The translations under genes and the position numbers were made by a program. The notes under the pieces are model-generated. The model was not told the origin of the DNA and searched no databases. It was given only the letters and a program-made list of their open reading frames with translations. 20,461 nucleotides of DNA from Actinomycetota bacterium (GTDB lineage: Bacteria; Actinomycetota; Actinomycetes; Nanopelagicales; Nanopelagicaceae): contig WLOR01000009.1 of NCBI GenBank assembly GCA_009699165.1, positions 1-20,461 of the forward strand, in the 5' to 3' direction. Positions 7,759 to 15,699 of this stretch are shown here, piece after piece. Numbering within the stretch: the stretch's first letter is position 1; each line of letters begins with the position of its first letter.

Positions 7759-8757
7759 ATGACTCAAAAGCGTGTCCTATCGGGAATCCAACCCACGAGC
7801 GACTCATTTCATTTAGGTAACTATTTGGGAGCCGTAAAGCAGTGGGTAGATCTGCAGGACGGGCACGATGCTTTTTACTGCATAGTAGATCTGCATGCAT
7901 TAACTGGAGATATTGAGCCAGCGTTACTGCGTAAACGGACTTTGGCATCGGCTGCGCAGTTAATTGCACTTGGAATTTCTCCTGAAAAATCTACACTCTT
8001 TGTTCAATCTCAGGTCCCTCAACATAATCAACTGGGTTGGTTGATGGAATGCATCGCAGGCTTTGGTGAGGCAAGTCGCATGACGCAGTTTAAAGATAAG
8101 TCATCAAAGGCCGGCGCAGATTCAGCGCGCGTAGGTTTATTTACTTATCCCATGTTGCAAGCTGCCGACATTCTTTTATATCAAGCACACTTAGTGCCAG
8201 TTGGCGAGGATCAACGTCAGCACATTGAACTCACTCGCGACTTAGCTGGAAGATTTAATACACGCTTTGGTGAGACTTTTAGAGTTCCTGATAATTATAT
8301 TTTAAAGGCCGCCGCCAAGATTCAAGATTTGCAAGATCCCTCAGCCAAGATGAGTAAGTCATCGAGTTCGGTTGCCGGTGTTTTAGAGATTATGGATACC
8401 CCAGAAGCCAATGCAAAAAAGATTAAAGGCGCAACTACGGATGCCGGACGCGAAATTAAGTTTGATGAAAAAGAAAAGCCGGGCATTAGTAATCTTCTGA
8501 CGATTCATTCAGCGCTATCTGGAACATCTATTGAAAAGTTAGAGGCAGAGTTCGAAGGTAAGGGCTACGGAGATTTCAAAGCTGCTGTTGCAGATGTTGT
8601 TGTTGAGTATCTGCGGCCAATTCGAAGCGCTGCTCTTGAACTACTCGATGATGAAAAGAGCCTGATTGACATATTGCATGTGGGGGGAGCCAAGGCTCGT
8701 GATGTTGCATCGACCACACTTGAAATGGCTTATAAAAATCTGGGAGTCGTACGGTAA
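7759..8757 (+). CDS. trpS: Tryptophanyl-tRNA synthetase
   Basis: This class Ic aminoacyl-tRNA synthetase charges tRNA-Trp with tryptophan using ATP, in the cytoplasm as a homodimer. At 332 residues it matches bacterial TrpS (about 330-350). The HIGH-type signature is HLGN at 18-21 in a [10 protein letters not shown] context, and KMSKS is exact at 197-201. [10 protein letters not shown] at the N-terminus and [18 protein letters not shown] (146-163) are family-specific. The ATG at 7759 gives the normal N-terminus. No ribosome-binding site is visible in the 20 bases upstream, so the mRNA may be leaderless or use a weak site. It seems to be transcribed separately from the nucleoside operon: a 174-base gap with its own candidate promoter follows. 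Confidence 0.97.
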   Translation: MTQKRVLSGIQPTSDSFHLGNYLGAVKQWVDLQDGHDAFYCIVDLHALTGDIEPALLRKRTLASAAQLIALGISPEKSTLFVQSQVPQHNQLGWLMECIAGFGEASRMTQFKDKSSKAGADSARVGLFTYPMLQAADILLYQAHLVPVGEDQRQHIELTRDLAGRFNTRFGETFRVPDNYILKAAAKIQDLQDPSAKMSKSSSSVAGVLEIMDTPEANAKKIKGATTDAGREIKFDEKEKPGISNLLTIHSALSGTSIEKLEAEFEGKGYGDFKAAVADVVVEYLRPIRSAALELLDDEKSLIDILHVGGAKARDVASTTLEMAYKNLGVVR

Positions 8758-8837
8758 ATCACCTCTCAAAACCATGAACTAAGGCTTGAGGGTTTGCATA
8801 AACGTTATATGCCTGTCATCTAAAAACCCACTAATTG

Positions 8838-8867
8838 TTGAGTTTCTCCACCCCTAACTACTAGGCT
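8838..8867 (+). promoter_or_regulatory. Candidate promoter of the nucleoside-uptake operon
   Basis: TTGAGT (8838-8843) and TAGGCT (8862-8867) are separated by 18 bases and resemble an actinobacterial housekeeping-sigma promoter. Transcription would start near 8874, giving a leader of about 58 bases before the TTG start of the binding-protein gene. A 17-bp imperfect palindrome (8796-8812, arms GCATA/TATGC) lies about 25 bp upstream. The assignment rests on motif and position only. Confidence 0.45.
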
Positions 8868-8922
8868 GACGCTACACATCAACCTTCTATCTGGGTCCTT
8901 GGGCCTTTATAGAAGATCCCTT

Positions 8923-8927
8923 GGAGG
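8923..8927 (+). promoter_or_regulatory. Ribosome-binding site deciding the binding-protein start
   Basis: GGAGG lies 4 bases before TTG at 8932. This supports 8932 over the upstream in-frame TTG at 8899, which has no such site and would put 11 extra residues before a classic Lys-plus-hydrophobic signal peptide. Confidence 0.65.
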
Positions 8928-8931
8928 AAAA

Positions 8932-9984
8932 TTGAAGAATACATTTCGCGTAGTAGCTGCCCTCGCAGCCGCAACACTTTTAGTGGGAGTTACCGCTATG
9001 CCTGCAGCAACAGCTGCAGTTAAGACAAAGGCTTGCTTAGCCCTTGATACTGGTGGCGTAGACGACAAGTCATTTAACGCATCATCATGGGCAGGCGCTG
9101 TAAAGGTTAAGAGCTCATCGATCTCTGTTGAGTACTTGCCAGCAGCATCAAGTGCAGATTTCGCTGGAAACATCAAGAAGTTTGTAGACAATAAGTGCAC
9201 AATCATCATTGGTGTTGGATTTGCTATCAGCGGTGCAATCATTGCATCAGCTAAGGCCAACCCAACTATCAGTTACGCAGTTGTCGATGATGGCGCATAC
9301 GATTGCAACGCTGATTACTCAGTATGTAATCCAGTTGCCAACGTTAAGGGTCTTACATTTGCAACACAGGAAGCTGCATTCTTGGCTGGTTATGTTGCCG
9401 CTGGATACTCAAAGACTGGAATCGTCGCAACTTACGGTGGAGCTCCATACCCAACTGTTACTTGCTTCATGAGCGGTTACAAGCAGGGTGTTGACTATTA
9501 CAACACTGTTAAGAAGAAGTCAGTAAAGGTACTTGGTTGGGATGGCAAGAACGGTGAATTCATCGGAGACTTCCAGAACACAACTAAGGCACTTGCAACT
9601 TCTAAGGCATTCGAGCAAGCTGGCGCAGATGTAATCATGCCTGTTGCTGGTGGCCTTGCTGCTCAGACAGCTCAGAACTCAATGACAAGCAAGAAGTCAG
9701 TAACAATCTGGGTTGATACAGATGGTTATGTTTCTGCAAACCAGTTCAAGTCAGTACTTCTAACATCTGTTATGAAGGGTCTCGGAGAGGCTGTCGGTTC
9801 AGTAATTACAGACGTCTCAAAGGGTAAGTTCACAAACAAGTCATATGTTGGAACACTTGCTAATAAGGGAACAAAAATAGCTACGTACCATGATCTAGCT
9901 AAGAAGGTTCCTTCAAAGATCCAAAATGAAGTTCGCGCAATTGCCGCTGACATCGTTGCAGGAAAGATTAAGGTTTCTGCTTAA
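8932..9984 (+). CDS. BMP/PnrA-family nucleoside-binding protein of an ABC transporter
   Basis: This is the solute-binding protein of the nucleoside ABC transporter encoded downstream (Bmp/Med/PnrA-like family). It is 350 residues from the chosen TTG. Residues 1-29 are a type I-like signal peptide: KNTFR, a hydrophobic core, then AATAA. The mature part has the family's periplasmic-binding-protein fold with LDTGGVDDKSFN near the start (the usual D-GG-DDKSFN ligand loop), ATQEAAFLAGYVAA, and IWVDTDGY late in the protein. Unlike most Gram-positive relatives I see no lipobox: the first Cys (residue 35) sits in VKTKAC. Lysine is encoded almost only by AAG (about 33 of 34), unlike neighbouring genes, suggesting very high expression. 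A strong stem-loop follows the gene. Exact ligand preference (purine, pyrimidine or broad) cannot be read from the sequence, but the operon argues for nucleosides. Confidence 0.92.
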   Translation: MKNTFRVVAALAAATLLVGVTAMPAATAAVKTKACLALDTGGVDDKSFNASSWAGAVKVKSSSISVEYLPAASSADFAGNIKKFVDNKCTIIIGVGFAISGAIIASAKANPTISYAVVDDGAYDCNADYSVCNPVANVKGLTFATQEAAFLAGYVAAGYSKTGIVATYGGAPYPTVTCFMSGYKQGVDYYNTVKKKSVKVLGWDGKNGEFIGDFQNTTKALATSKAFEQAGADVIMPVAGGLAAQTAQNSMTSKKSVTIWVDTDGYVSANQFKSVLLTSVMKGLGEAVGSVITDVSKGKFTNKSYVGTLANKGTKIATYHDLAKKVPSKIQNEVRAIAADIVAGKIKVSA

Positions 9985-9997
9985 TCTTCATTGCTTA

Positions 9998-10036
9998 GTA
10001 AAGGGCGAGTGTGTCTTCGGACGCCTCGCCCTTTAC
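9998..10036 (+). terminator. Strong UUCG stem-loop between binding protein and ABC genes
   Basis: A 12-bp perfect outer stem (GTAAAGGGCGAG at 9998-10009 with CTCGCCCTTTAC at 10025-10036), a one-base bulge, a 5-bp inner stem containing one G-U pair and a TTCG tetraloop (10016-10019). Only a short CTTTG follows, not a run of T. It therefore looks like a leaky terminator or an mRNA 3'-end stabiliser, leaving the binding-protein message far more abundant than the downstream genes. It sits 13 bases after the binding-protein stop and 37 bases before the ATPase start. Confidence 0.8.
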
Positions 10037-10073
10037 CTTTGAAAGATTCTCTACAGAGAGGTAGATTGAAGCC

Positions 10074-11591
10074 ATGTCACTAGAGCTACAGGGAATTACC
10101 AAGCGATTTGGTGGGCTAGTAGCAAATGACGCGATTGATTTTGCGGTCGCCGACGGTGAGATTCACGCGATTTTAGGTGAAAATGGTGCTGGTAAATCTA
10201 CGTTGATGAACATTGTTTATGGGCTGCTCCAGCCTGATGCCGGAACCATTAGCGTCGATGGAAAAGAGTTGACGATCCATAGCCCACTAGATTCTTTAGC
10301 TGCGGGTATTGGCATGGTGCATCAGCACTTCATGTTAATACCCGTTTTTACAGTCGCTGAAAATATAGTTCTAGGACATGAAAAGACCGGATTATTTGGA
10401 AAATTAGATTTGGCAACTGCCCGCGAAGAGATACTGCGCATTTCACAGGAGTTTAATTTCGATGTAAATCCTGATGCGATAGTTGAAGATTTACCCGTTG
10501 GAATCCAACAGCGCGTAGAGATTATTCGAGCACTTATTTATGATGCAAAAGTATTAATTTTGGATGAGCCAACTGCCGTTCTTACCCCGCAAGAGACTGA
10601 TGAGCTATTGAATAATCTCAAGAAGCTGCGCGAGTCAGGTAGAGCTATCGTCTTTATCAGTCATAAGTTGCGCGAGGTTAAAGCTATCGCTGACAAAATT
10701 ACAATAATCCGCCGAGGCAAAGTCGTTGGAATGGCCTCACCATCTTCTGAGCAGAGTGAGTTGGCTTCATTGATGGTGGGCCGCGAAGTCGATCTAAAGG
10801 TCGACAAAGAGCCAGCAAAAATCGGTCGCGAAGTTCTCAAGGTCTCTCATCTAACTATTCAAGACCATACTGGCCGAACCTTGGTAAATAACATCTCCTT
10901 TCACGTAAACGCCGGTGAGGTTTTAGCGATCGCGGGCGTGCAGGGCAATGGTCAAAGCGAAGTCGCAGAGGCCATGCTGGGCCTTCGCGATCACGTAGCG
11001 GGATCAGTTCTAGTAGATGAGCAAGAGATAATTGGTAAAAAGGTAGTTGACTGTTTAGAGCTCGGAATTGCATATGTACCTGAGTCTCGCGAACTCGACG
11101 GTTTAATCTCTACATTTTCCATCGCTGAAAATTTAATTTTAGACACACATACCAGTGCACCGTATGCAAAGTTCGGTCGATATTTCCCAGATGCTGTAAA
11201 GAAAGTTGCCTTAGAGCGTGTTGCAGAGTTTGATATTAGGGCTCAATCAGTTGCAGATTCAGCATCATCTCTTTCAGGTGGAAACAAACAGAAAGTTGTT
11301 TTAGCGCGCGAATTATCTCGTCCAGTAAAACTTGTGATCATATCTCAACCAACGCGTGGGTTAGATGTTGGGTCGATTGAATTTGTTCATGAGCGCATAG
11401 TGACCGAGCGAAATGATGGCAAGGCGGTTTTATTGTTTAGCACCGAGCTCGATGAGGTGTATGCATTAGCTGATCGAATTGCAATTATGTTTAAGGGCGA
11501 GATTATCGCGATCGCTGAACCTACTATTTCTCGTGAAGAGCTAGGGCTATTTATGGCCGGAGTCTCATCGCAAAAGGGAGTAAGCGCATGA
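10074..11591 (+). CDS. Nucleoside ABC transporter, double ATP-binding protein
   Basis: The 505-residue ATPase has two tandem ABC domains, as in RbsA/MglA and NupO/YufO transporters. It powers the two permeases encoded next. Domain 1 is complete: Walker A GENGAGKST (35-43), signature-like LPVGIQQRVEI (140-150), Walker B LILDEPT (161-167) and switch His in SHK (196-198). Domain 2 is degenerate as usual in the family: GVQGNGQSE (288-296) replaces Walker A with no lysine, but LSGGNKQK (400-407) is canonical, and SQPTRGLD (424-431) replaces the Walker B Glu with Gln. So the first nucleotide site is the likely catalytic one. ATG at 10074 is preceded by AGAGAGG about 12 bases upstream. Its TGA overlaps the next start (ATGA, 11588-11591). 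Confidence 0.95.
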   Translation: MSLELQGITKRFGGLVANDAIDFAVADGEIHAILGENGAGKSTLMNIVYGLLQPDAGTISVDGKELTIHSPLDSLAAGIGMVHQHFMLIPVFTVAENIVLGHEKTGLFGKLDLATAREEILRISQEFNFDVNPDAIVEDLPVGIQQRVEIIRALIYDAKVLILDEPTAVLTPQETDELLNNLKKLRESGRAIVFISHKLREVKAIADKITIIRRGKVVGMASPSSEQSELASLMVGREVDLKVDKEPAKIGREVLKVSHLTIQDHTGRTLVNNISFHVNAGEVLAIAGVQGNGQSEVAEAMLGLRDHVAGSVLVDEQEIIGKKVVDCLELGIAYVPESRELDGLISTFSIAENLILDTHTSAPYAKFGRYFPDAVKKVALERVAEFDIRAQSVADSASSLSGGNKQKVVLARELSRPVKLVIISQPTRGLDVGSIEFVHERIVTERNDGKAVLLFSTELDEVYALADRIAIMFKGEIIAIAEPTISREELGLFMAGVSSQKGVSA

Positions 11592-12754
11592 ATGTGAAGT
11601 CAATTGCCAGAAAGGCGATTTTGCCATCGATAGCATTTGCCCTTGCGCTTTTTGTAGGTGGGTTAGTAATTGGATTAACGGATTCTCGCGTACTCTCAAA
11701 GATAAGTTCTCCGATTAGCTTTATTAAGATCTTTGCTAGCACAGTTGGCAACGCCTATTTAGCGCTATTTCAAGGCGCAATATTTGATCCAAACTTAGCC
11801 GAAGGGCATAGTTTCTTAACGGGATTTTATCCACTGTCACAGACGGTAGTTAACGCAGCGCCTTTAATGTTGTGCGGATTATCGGTGGCAATTGCCTTCA
11901 AAGCGGGATTGTTTAATATCGGCGCGCAAGGACAGTTTATTCTCGGTGCAATTGGTGCCTCATATGTTGGCTTCCACTTTAAGTTACCAATCGTTGTGCA
12001 TATTCTGATCGCAATTTTTGCTGCGATTGTGCTTTCTGCTTTATGGGGTGGCTTTGTTGGATTATTGAAAGCTAAAACTGGTGCACACGAAGTAATCGTC
12101 ACGATTATGCTCAACTATATTGCTGCGAACTTTTTGCTCTGGCTCCTTGGTACGTCAGCATTTTTAAGGCCAGGGAGGTTAGATCCACTTGCGCCACCGA
12201 TTGCCGAGTCTGCGCGGCTTTTACGTCTATTTGGTCAAAACTACTCGGTCAACGTAGGTATTTTCATCTCTGTTTTTGTGGCATTTCTTTTCTGGCTCCT
12301 TATCAATAGAAGTACATGGGGATTTAAGACGCGTGCCGTTGGCGCAAACTCATCCGCAGCAAAGACGGCTGGAATTTCTGTTCAGAAAATAACAGTCGGG
12401 ACGATGTTAATTGCAGGCGGACTTTCAGGATTAGCAGGCGCGATTCATGTACTTGGTTTTCAGTACGAATTGACGGCTGATGTTGCAGGCAGTTTTGGCT
12501 TTGATGCAATTACAGTTGCACTCTTAGGTCGCGGAGGTCCAGTGGGGGTAGTTCTTGCCTCACTTCTTTTCGCAGGACTACGTGTGGGTGGCTCAACAAT
12601 GCAGGCAAATGTTCAAGTTCCAGTTGAGATTGTCCTAGTGATTCAAGCATTAGTTGTTTTGTTTATCGCCGCACCTGGATTAATAACTCGCTATCTAAAG
12701 ATTAAGAACCTTGAGAGTGGTCAGGAAATGGCTTCGAAGGGTTGGAATGGCTAA
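11588..12754 (+). CDS. Nucleoside ABC transporter permease 1
   Basis: The 388-residue integral membrane protein belongs to the BPD_transp_2 (branched-chain amino acid/ribose-type) permease family, nearest in type to NupP/YufP. The family hallmark is visible at 107-116, GLFNIGAQGQ. AGGLSGLAGA and GFDAITVALLGRGGPVGV in the C-terminal half match the ATPase-coupling region and last helices. An N-terminal membrane segment (about 10-30) is followed by a short external loop and roughly eight more helices. It forms the translocation channel together with the next permease. Translation is coupled to the ATPase by ATGA at its start and to the next permease by TAATG at its end. Ribose or another sugar as substrate is less likely given the deaminase and phosphorylase genes in the operon. 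Confidence 0.93.
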   Translation: MNVKSIARKAILPSIAFALALFVGGLVIGLTDSRVLSKISSPISFIKIFASTVGNAYLALFQGAIFDPNLAEGHSFLTGFYPLSQTVVNAAPLMLCGLSVAIAFKAGLFNIGAQGQFILGAIGASYVGFHFKLPIVVHILIAIFAAIVLSALWGGFVGLLKAKTGAHEVIVTIMLNYIAANFLLWLLGTSAFLRPGRLDPLAPPIAESARLLRLFGQNYSVNVGIFISVFVAFLFWLLINRSTWGFKTRAVGANSSAAKTAGISVQKITVGTMLIAGGLSGLAGAIHVLGFQYELTADVAGSFGFDAITVALLGRGGPVGVVLASLLFAGLRVGGSTMQANVQVPVEIVLVIQALVVLFIAAPGLITRYLKIKNLESGQEMASKGWNG

Positions 12755-14022
12755 TGAAAAATAAGCAAGTTGTTTCAGCATTAGCGAAAAAGCGCACCCG
12801 AAACTTAGTAATTATGGCGGTTTTAAACGTTGTTTCATTCATTCTCTTTGCCTACCTGCCAGGCAAATCACAGAATGTAACTTTTAACTTTGTATTAGGA
12901 GATGAGTGGGTCATCATTCACTCCTGGATAATTGGATCCAAATTTGGCGCTTACTGCTTTAGCGGATTAGCTGTAGTTTTCTTAGGTGTTGCATTTCTAC
13001 GTGCCCGTCAGGGGAAAAAGCTAGGCGCAAGTGCGTTGGCTTACGCTCTGAGCATCTTTATCGCCTTTATGTGCTGGGCGGCAGCTGGCGCAGCAATCTC
13101 TGTAACTGGTTTACTCCAAGGCGGACTTTTCTTAGCTATTCCGCTCGTCTTTGGCTCACTTTCAGGTCTGATTTGTGAACGCTCTGGAGTAATTAACATC
13201 GCAATAGAAGGTCAGCTATTAGCGGGTGCATTCGCAGCAGGTGTCGTTGGAAGCTTGACACAAAATGCTTGGGCAGGTTTATTGGTAGCACCATTAGCAG
13301 GGGCGTTAATCTCACTACTTCTTGCTACATTTGCAATTAAATATGCCGTCGATCAAGTTATTTTAGGCTTTGTTATTAATGTGTTAGTTATCGGCTTAAC
13401 AAGCTTTGCATCACAACGGGTTTTAACAACCGATTCAGCTACATGGAACTCATCGCCGATTTTTAGCACAATTCAGATTCCTGTACTCTCAAAGATTCCA
13501 TTGATTGGCCCGATTTTCTTCTCACAGACAATCATCGTGTACATGCTGTATGTGATTGTGGCGGTTATTCAACTCTCACTGTTCAAGTCAAAATGGGGTC
13601 TACGCATGCGCGCAGTGGGCGAACTGCCAGTTGCAGCAGAGAGCGTGGGTATCGATGTTAATAAGGTTCGCTTTCGCAATGTGTTGATTGCCGGCCTTGT
13701 TGCCGGCCTTGGTGGCGCATTCTTCACCGTTGGATCTTCTGGCGCTTTTAGTCGCCAAATGACAGCGGGAATGGGCTTTATCGCACTTGCTGCACTGATT
13801 TTTGGAAAGTGGACTCCACTCGGTGCTGTCGCTGCAGCCTTACTATTTGGCTTTGCCGATCAACTACGGACAGTTCTTTCCATCACTGGAACACCGATTC
13901 CAAGTGAGTTCATGGTGATGGTCCCTTATATCGTGACAATAATCGCCGTTTCTGGCTTTGTTGGAAAAGTACGCGCACCCGCAAGCGATGGTATTCCGTA
14001 CAAGCGCGGGGGATCTCACTAA
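12754..14022 (+). CDS. Nucleoside ABC transporter permease 2
   Basis: This second BPD_transp_2 permease (422 residues) is nearest in type to NupQ/YufQ and partners permease 1. The hallmark ERSGVINIAIEGQLL is at 142-156, and the C-terminal half has AGLVAGLGGAFFTVG followed by GMGFIALAALIFGKW, both typical. The N-terminal ~110 residues, with two or three hydrophobic segments, come before the region where shorter Firmicutes homologues begin. I chose ATG at 12754 because it overlaps the TAA of permease 1 by one base (TAATG), like other junctions in this window; an in-frame TTG at 12742 would overlap by 13 bp. The stop again forms TAATG with the cytidine deaminase start, tying transport to catabolism in one transcript. 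Confidence 0.92.
   Translation: MKNKQVVSALAKKRTRNLVIMAVLNVVSFILFAYLPGKSQNVTFNFVLGDEWVIIHSWIIGSKFGAYCFSGLAVVFLGVAFLRARQGKKLGASALAYALSIFIAFMCWAAAGAAISVTGLLQGGLFLAIPLVFGSLSGLICERSGVINIAIEGQLLAGAFAAGVVGSLTQNAWAGLLVAPLAGALISLLLATFAIKYAVDQVILGFVINVLVIGLTSFASQRVLTTDSATWNSSPIFSTIQIPVLSKIPLIGPIFFSQTIIVYMLYVIVAVIQLSLFKSKWGLRMRAVGELPVAAESVGIDVNKVRFRNVLIAGLVAGLGGAFFTVGSSGAFSRQMTAGMGFIALAALIFGKWTPLGAVAAALLFGFADQLRTVLSITGTPIPSEFMVMVPYIVTIIAVSGFVGKVRAPASDGIPYKRGGSH
14008..14013 (+). promoter_or_regulatory. Ribosome-binding site of the cytidine deaminase
   Basis: GGGGGA ends 8 bases before the ATG at 14022 and lies inside the end of permease 2. With the TAATG overlap it suggests both re-initiation and independent entry of ribosomes. 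Confidence 0.6.
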
Positions 14023-14420
14023 TGGATATCGACTGGGATTTACTTCGTACTAATGCAATCGAAGTTATGAAAAAAGCTTATGTCCCTTATTCCAAGTTTC
14101 CTGTAGGTGTAGCCGCGCTCGTTTCAGATGGCCGGATAGTTACTGGTTGCAACGTTGAGAATGCAAGTTATGGTTTAACGTTATGCGCAGAGTGTGGTTT
14201 AGTCTCGCAGTTGGCTCAAACTGGCGGTGGACGATTAGTAGCATTTGTTTGCGTTGATATCTCTGGAGATTATTTAATGCCCTGTGGCCGTTGCAGACAG
14301 CTCCTGCAAGAACATGGTGGCTCCGGCCTACAGATGATGACTGATGCCGGAGTTAAAACTCTTGGTGATTTGTTGCCTTGGGCATTTGGCCCAGAAGAGA
14401 TTCGGAAACGCCTTGATTGA
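14022..14420 (+). CDS. cdd: Cytidine deaminase
   Basis: This zinc enzyme hydrolyses cytidine and deoxycytidine to uridine and deoxyuridine plus ammonia, in the cytoplasm. At 132 residues it is the small homotetrameric type. Zinc ligands are C55 (in LCAECG, with catalytic E57), C88 and C91 in MPCGRCRQ. The substrate motif NVENASYG is at 44-51, and PYSKFPVG (22-29) is the standard N-terminal element. It starts at the ATG sharing a base with the permease stop. The products feed the nucleoside phosphorylase encoded next, whose start lies within the last 8 bp of this gene. The usual length and all catalytic residues suggest a fully active enzyme. Confidence 0.97.
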   Translation: MDIDWDLLRTNAIEVMKKAYVPYSKFPVGVAALVSDGRIVTGCNVENASYGLTLCAECGLVSQLAQTGGGRLVAFVCVDISGDYLMPCGRCRQLLQEHGGSGLQMMTDAGVKTLGDLLPWAFGPEEIRKRLD

Positions 14421-15699
14421 GGCTTTTGCAGCGGTAGAGATTATTGCCGCAAAACGCGATTCACTTGTATTAACTGATCCACAGATTGATTGGGTCATTG
14501 ATGCATATACACGAGGTGTTGTGGCAGATGAGCAGATGTCAGCACTTGCTATGGCCATCTTGCTCAATGGAATGAACTCACATGAGATTTCGCGATGGAC
14601 TAATGCGATGATCAATAGTGGCGAGCGAATGAGTTGGACGATGCTTGACCGCCCAACAGTCGATAAACACTCAACTGGTGGTGTTGGCGACAAGATAACT
14701 CTTCCGTTAGCACCCTTAGTCGCTGCATGCGGTGGCGCTGTCCCACAGTTATCGGGTCGCGGCCTAGGGCACACTGGTGGGACCTTGGATAAGATGGAGT
14801 CGATTAAAGGCTGGCGGGCATCGCTTTCAAATGACGAGATGCTAAAAGTCTTACAGGATACCGGTGCGGTCATTTGCGCAGCAGGTGCAGGATTAGCACC
14901 AGCCGATAAAAAACTTTATGCACTCCGCGATGTCACTGCTACTGTAGAAGCGATTCCACTTATCGCCTCATCAATTATGAGTAAGAAGATCGCTGAAGGA
15001 ACGTCAGCATTAGTTCTAGACGTTAAAACTGGCAGCGGGGCATTTATGAGTGATCCCAAAAAAGCTGGCGAGCTTGCACGCGTAATGGTGCAGTTAGGTA
15101 AGGATGCTGGTGTCACAACTCGCGCTTTGGTAACGGCAATGGATGTTCCCCTTGGATTGACTGCTGGAAATGCACTCGAAGTTGCAGAGTCCATTGAAGT
15201 CTTAGCTGGGGGTGGTCCAGCCGATGTTGTAGAACTGACATTAATTCTTGCACGAGAGATGATTGATGCAGCTGGAATAAAAGGTAAGGATCCAGAGGTT
15301 GCGCTCAAGGATGGGTCTGCAATGGATCATTGGCGCAGAATGATTATTGCTCAAGGCGCAGATCCTGATTATGTACTTCCTATTGCACGAGAGTCTCACA
15401 CAGTAATTGCTCATTCATCCGGAACCATCACAACTATGGATGCGATGAAAGTTGGAGTTAGCGCTTGGAGACTTGGTGCGGGTCGTTCGAAGCAGGGCGA
15501 AACTGTACAAGCCGGTGCTGGGATCACTATGCATGCAAAGCCTGGTGATGTTATTAAAGCAGGCGAGGCACTCTTCACTCTTTATACCGATGAATCTGCC
15601 CGCTTTGATCGTGCTTTGCAGATTCTTGATGGTGCTGTCACAATCGTCGAAGGGGGAGTTGCTAAACAACTCCCATTAATAATAGAGCGGATTATTTAA
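14413..15699 (+). CDS. deoA: Thymidine / pyrimidine-nucleoside phosphorylase
   Basis: It cleaves thymidine, deoxyuridine and perhaps uridine with phosphate to the base plus (deoxy)ribose-1-phosphate. The 428-residue protein has the phosphate loop [10 protein letters not shown] (85-94), the family signature [18 protein letters not shown] (112-129), and base-binding residues R172, S187 and K191 in the [14 protein letters not shown]...SIMSKK region, equivalent to R171, S186 and K190 of E. coli thymidine phosphorylase. The frame stays open back to 14344, but that part overlaps cdd and has no counterpart in the family. TTG at 14413 gives the expected N-terminus (helix, then [21 protein letters not shown]) and an 8-bp overlap with cdd. 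Whether it prefers thymidine only (DeoA) or also uridine (Pdp) cannot be settled here. Its sugar phosphate is the substrate of the mutase/DeoC operon opposite. Confidence 0.95.
   Translation: MIEAFAAVEIIAAKRDSLVLTDPQIDWVIDAYTRGVVADEQMSALAMAILLNGMNSHEISRWTNAMINSGERMSWTMLDRPTVDKHSTGGVGDKITLPLAPLVAACGGAVPQLSGRGLGHTGGTLDKMESIKGWRASLSNDEMLKVLQDTGAVICAAGAGLAPADKKLYALRDVTATVEAIPLIASSIMSKKIAEGTSALVLDVKTGSGAFMSDPKKAGELARVMVQLGKDAGVTTRALVTAMDVPLGLTAGNALEVAESIEVLAGGGPADVVELTLILAREMIDAAGIKGKDPEVALKDGSAMDHWRRMIIAQGADPDYVLPIARESHTVIAHSSGTITTMDAMKVGVSAWRLGAGRSKQGETVQAGAGITMHAKPGDVIKAGEALFTLYTDESARFDRALQILDGAVTIVEGGVAKQLPLIIERII

Noticed and set aside
8758..8795. Terminator after trpS
   Set aside because: Only a weak imperfect pairing (ACCTCTCAA with TTGAGGGT) and no T-run; not convincing enough to list.
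8899..8931. Upstream TTG start for the binding protein
   Set aside because: It has no ribosome-binding site, and the GGAGG of the true start would lie within the coding part.
12742..12753. TTG start for permease 2
   Set aside because: The ATG at 12754 forms the TAATG overlap seen at other junctions.
14344..14412. Upstream extension of deoA inside cdd
   Set aside because: The extra 23 residues overlap cdd in another frame, contain Cys/Leu-rich sequence unlike the family, and TTG 14413 already gives the usual N-terminus.
14328..14873. Long antisense frame over cdd/deoA, and similar antisense frames over the permeases and binding protein
   Set aside because: They lie opposite strongly supported genes, show no family motifs and look like mirror images of coding sequence.
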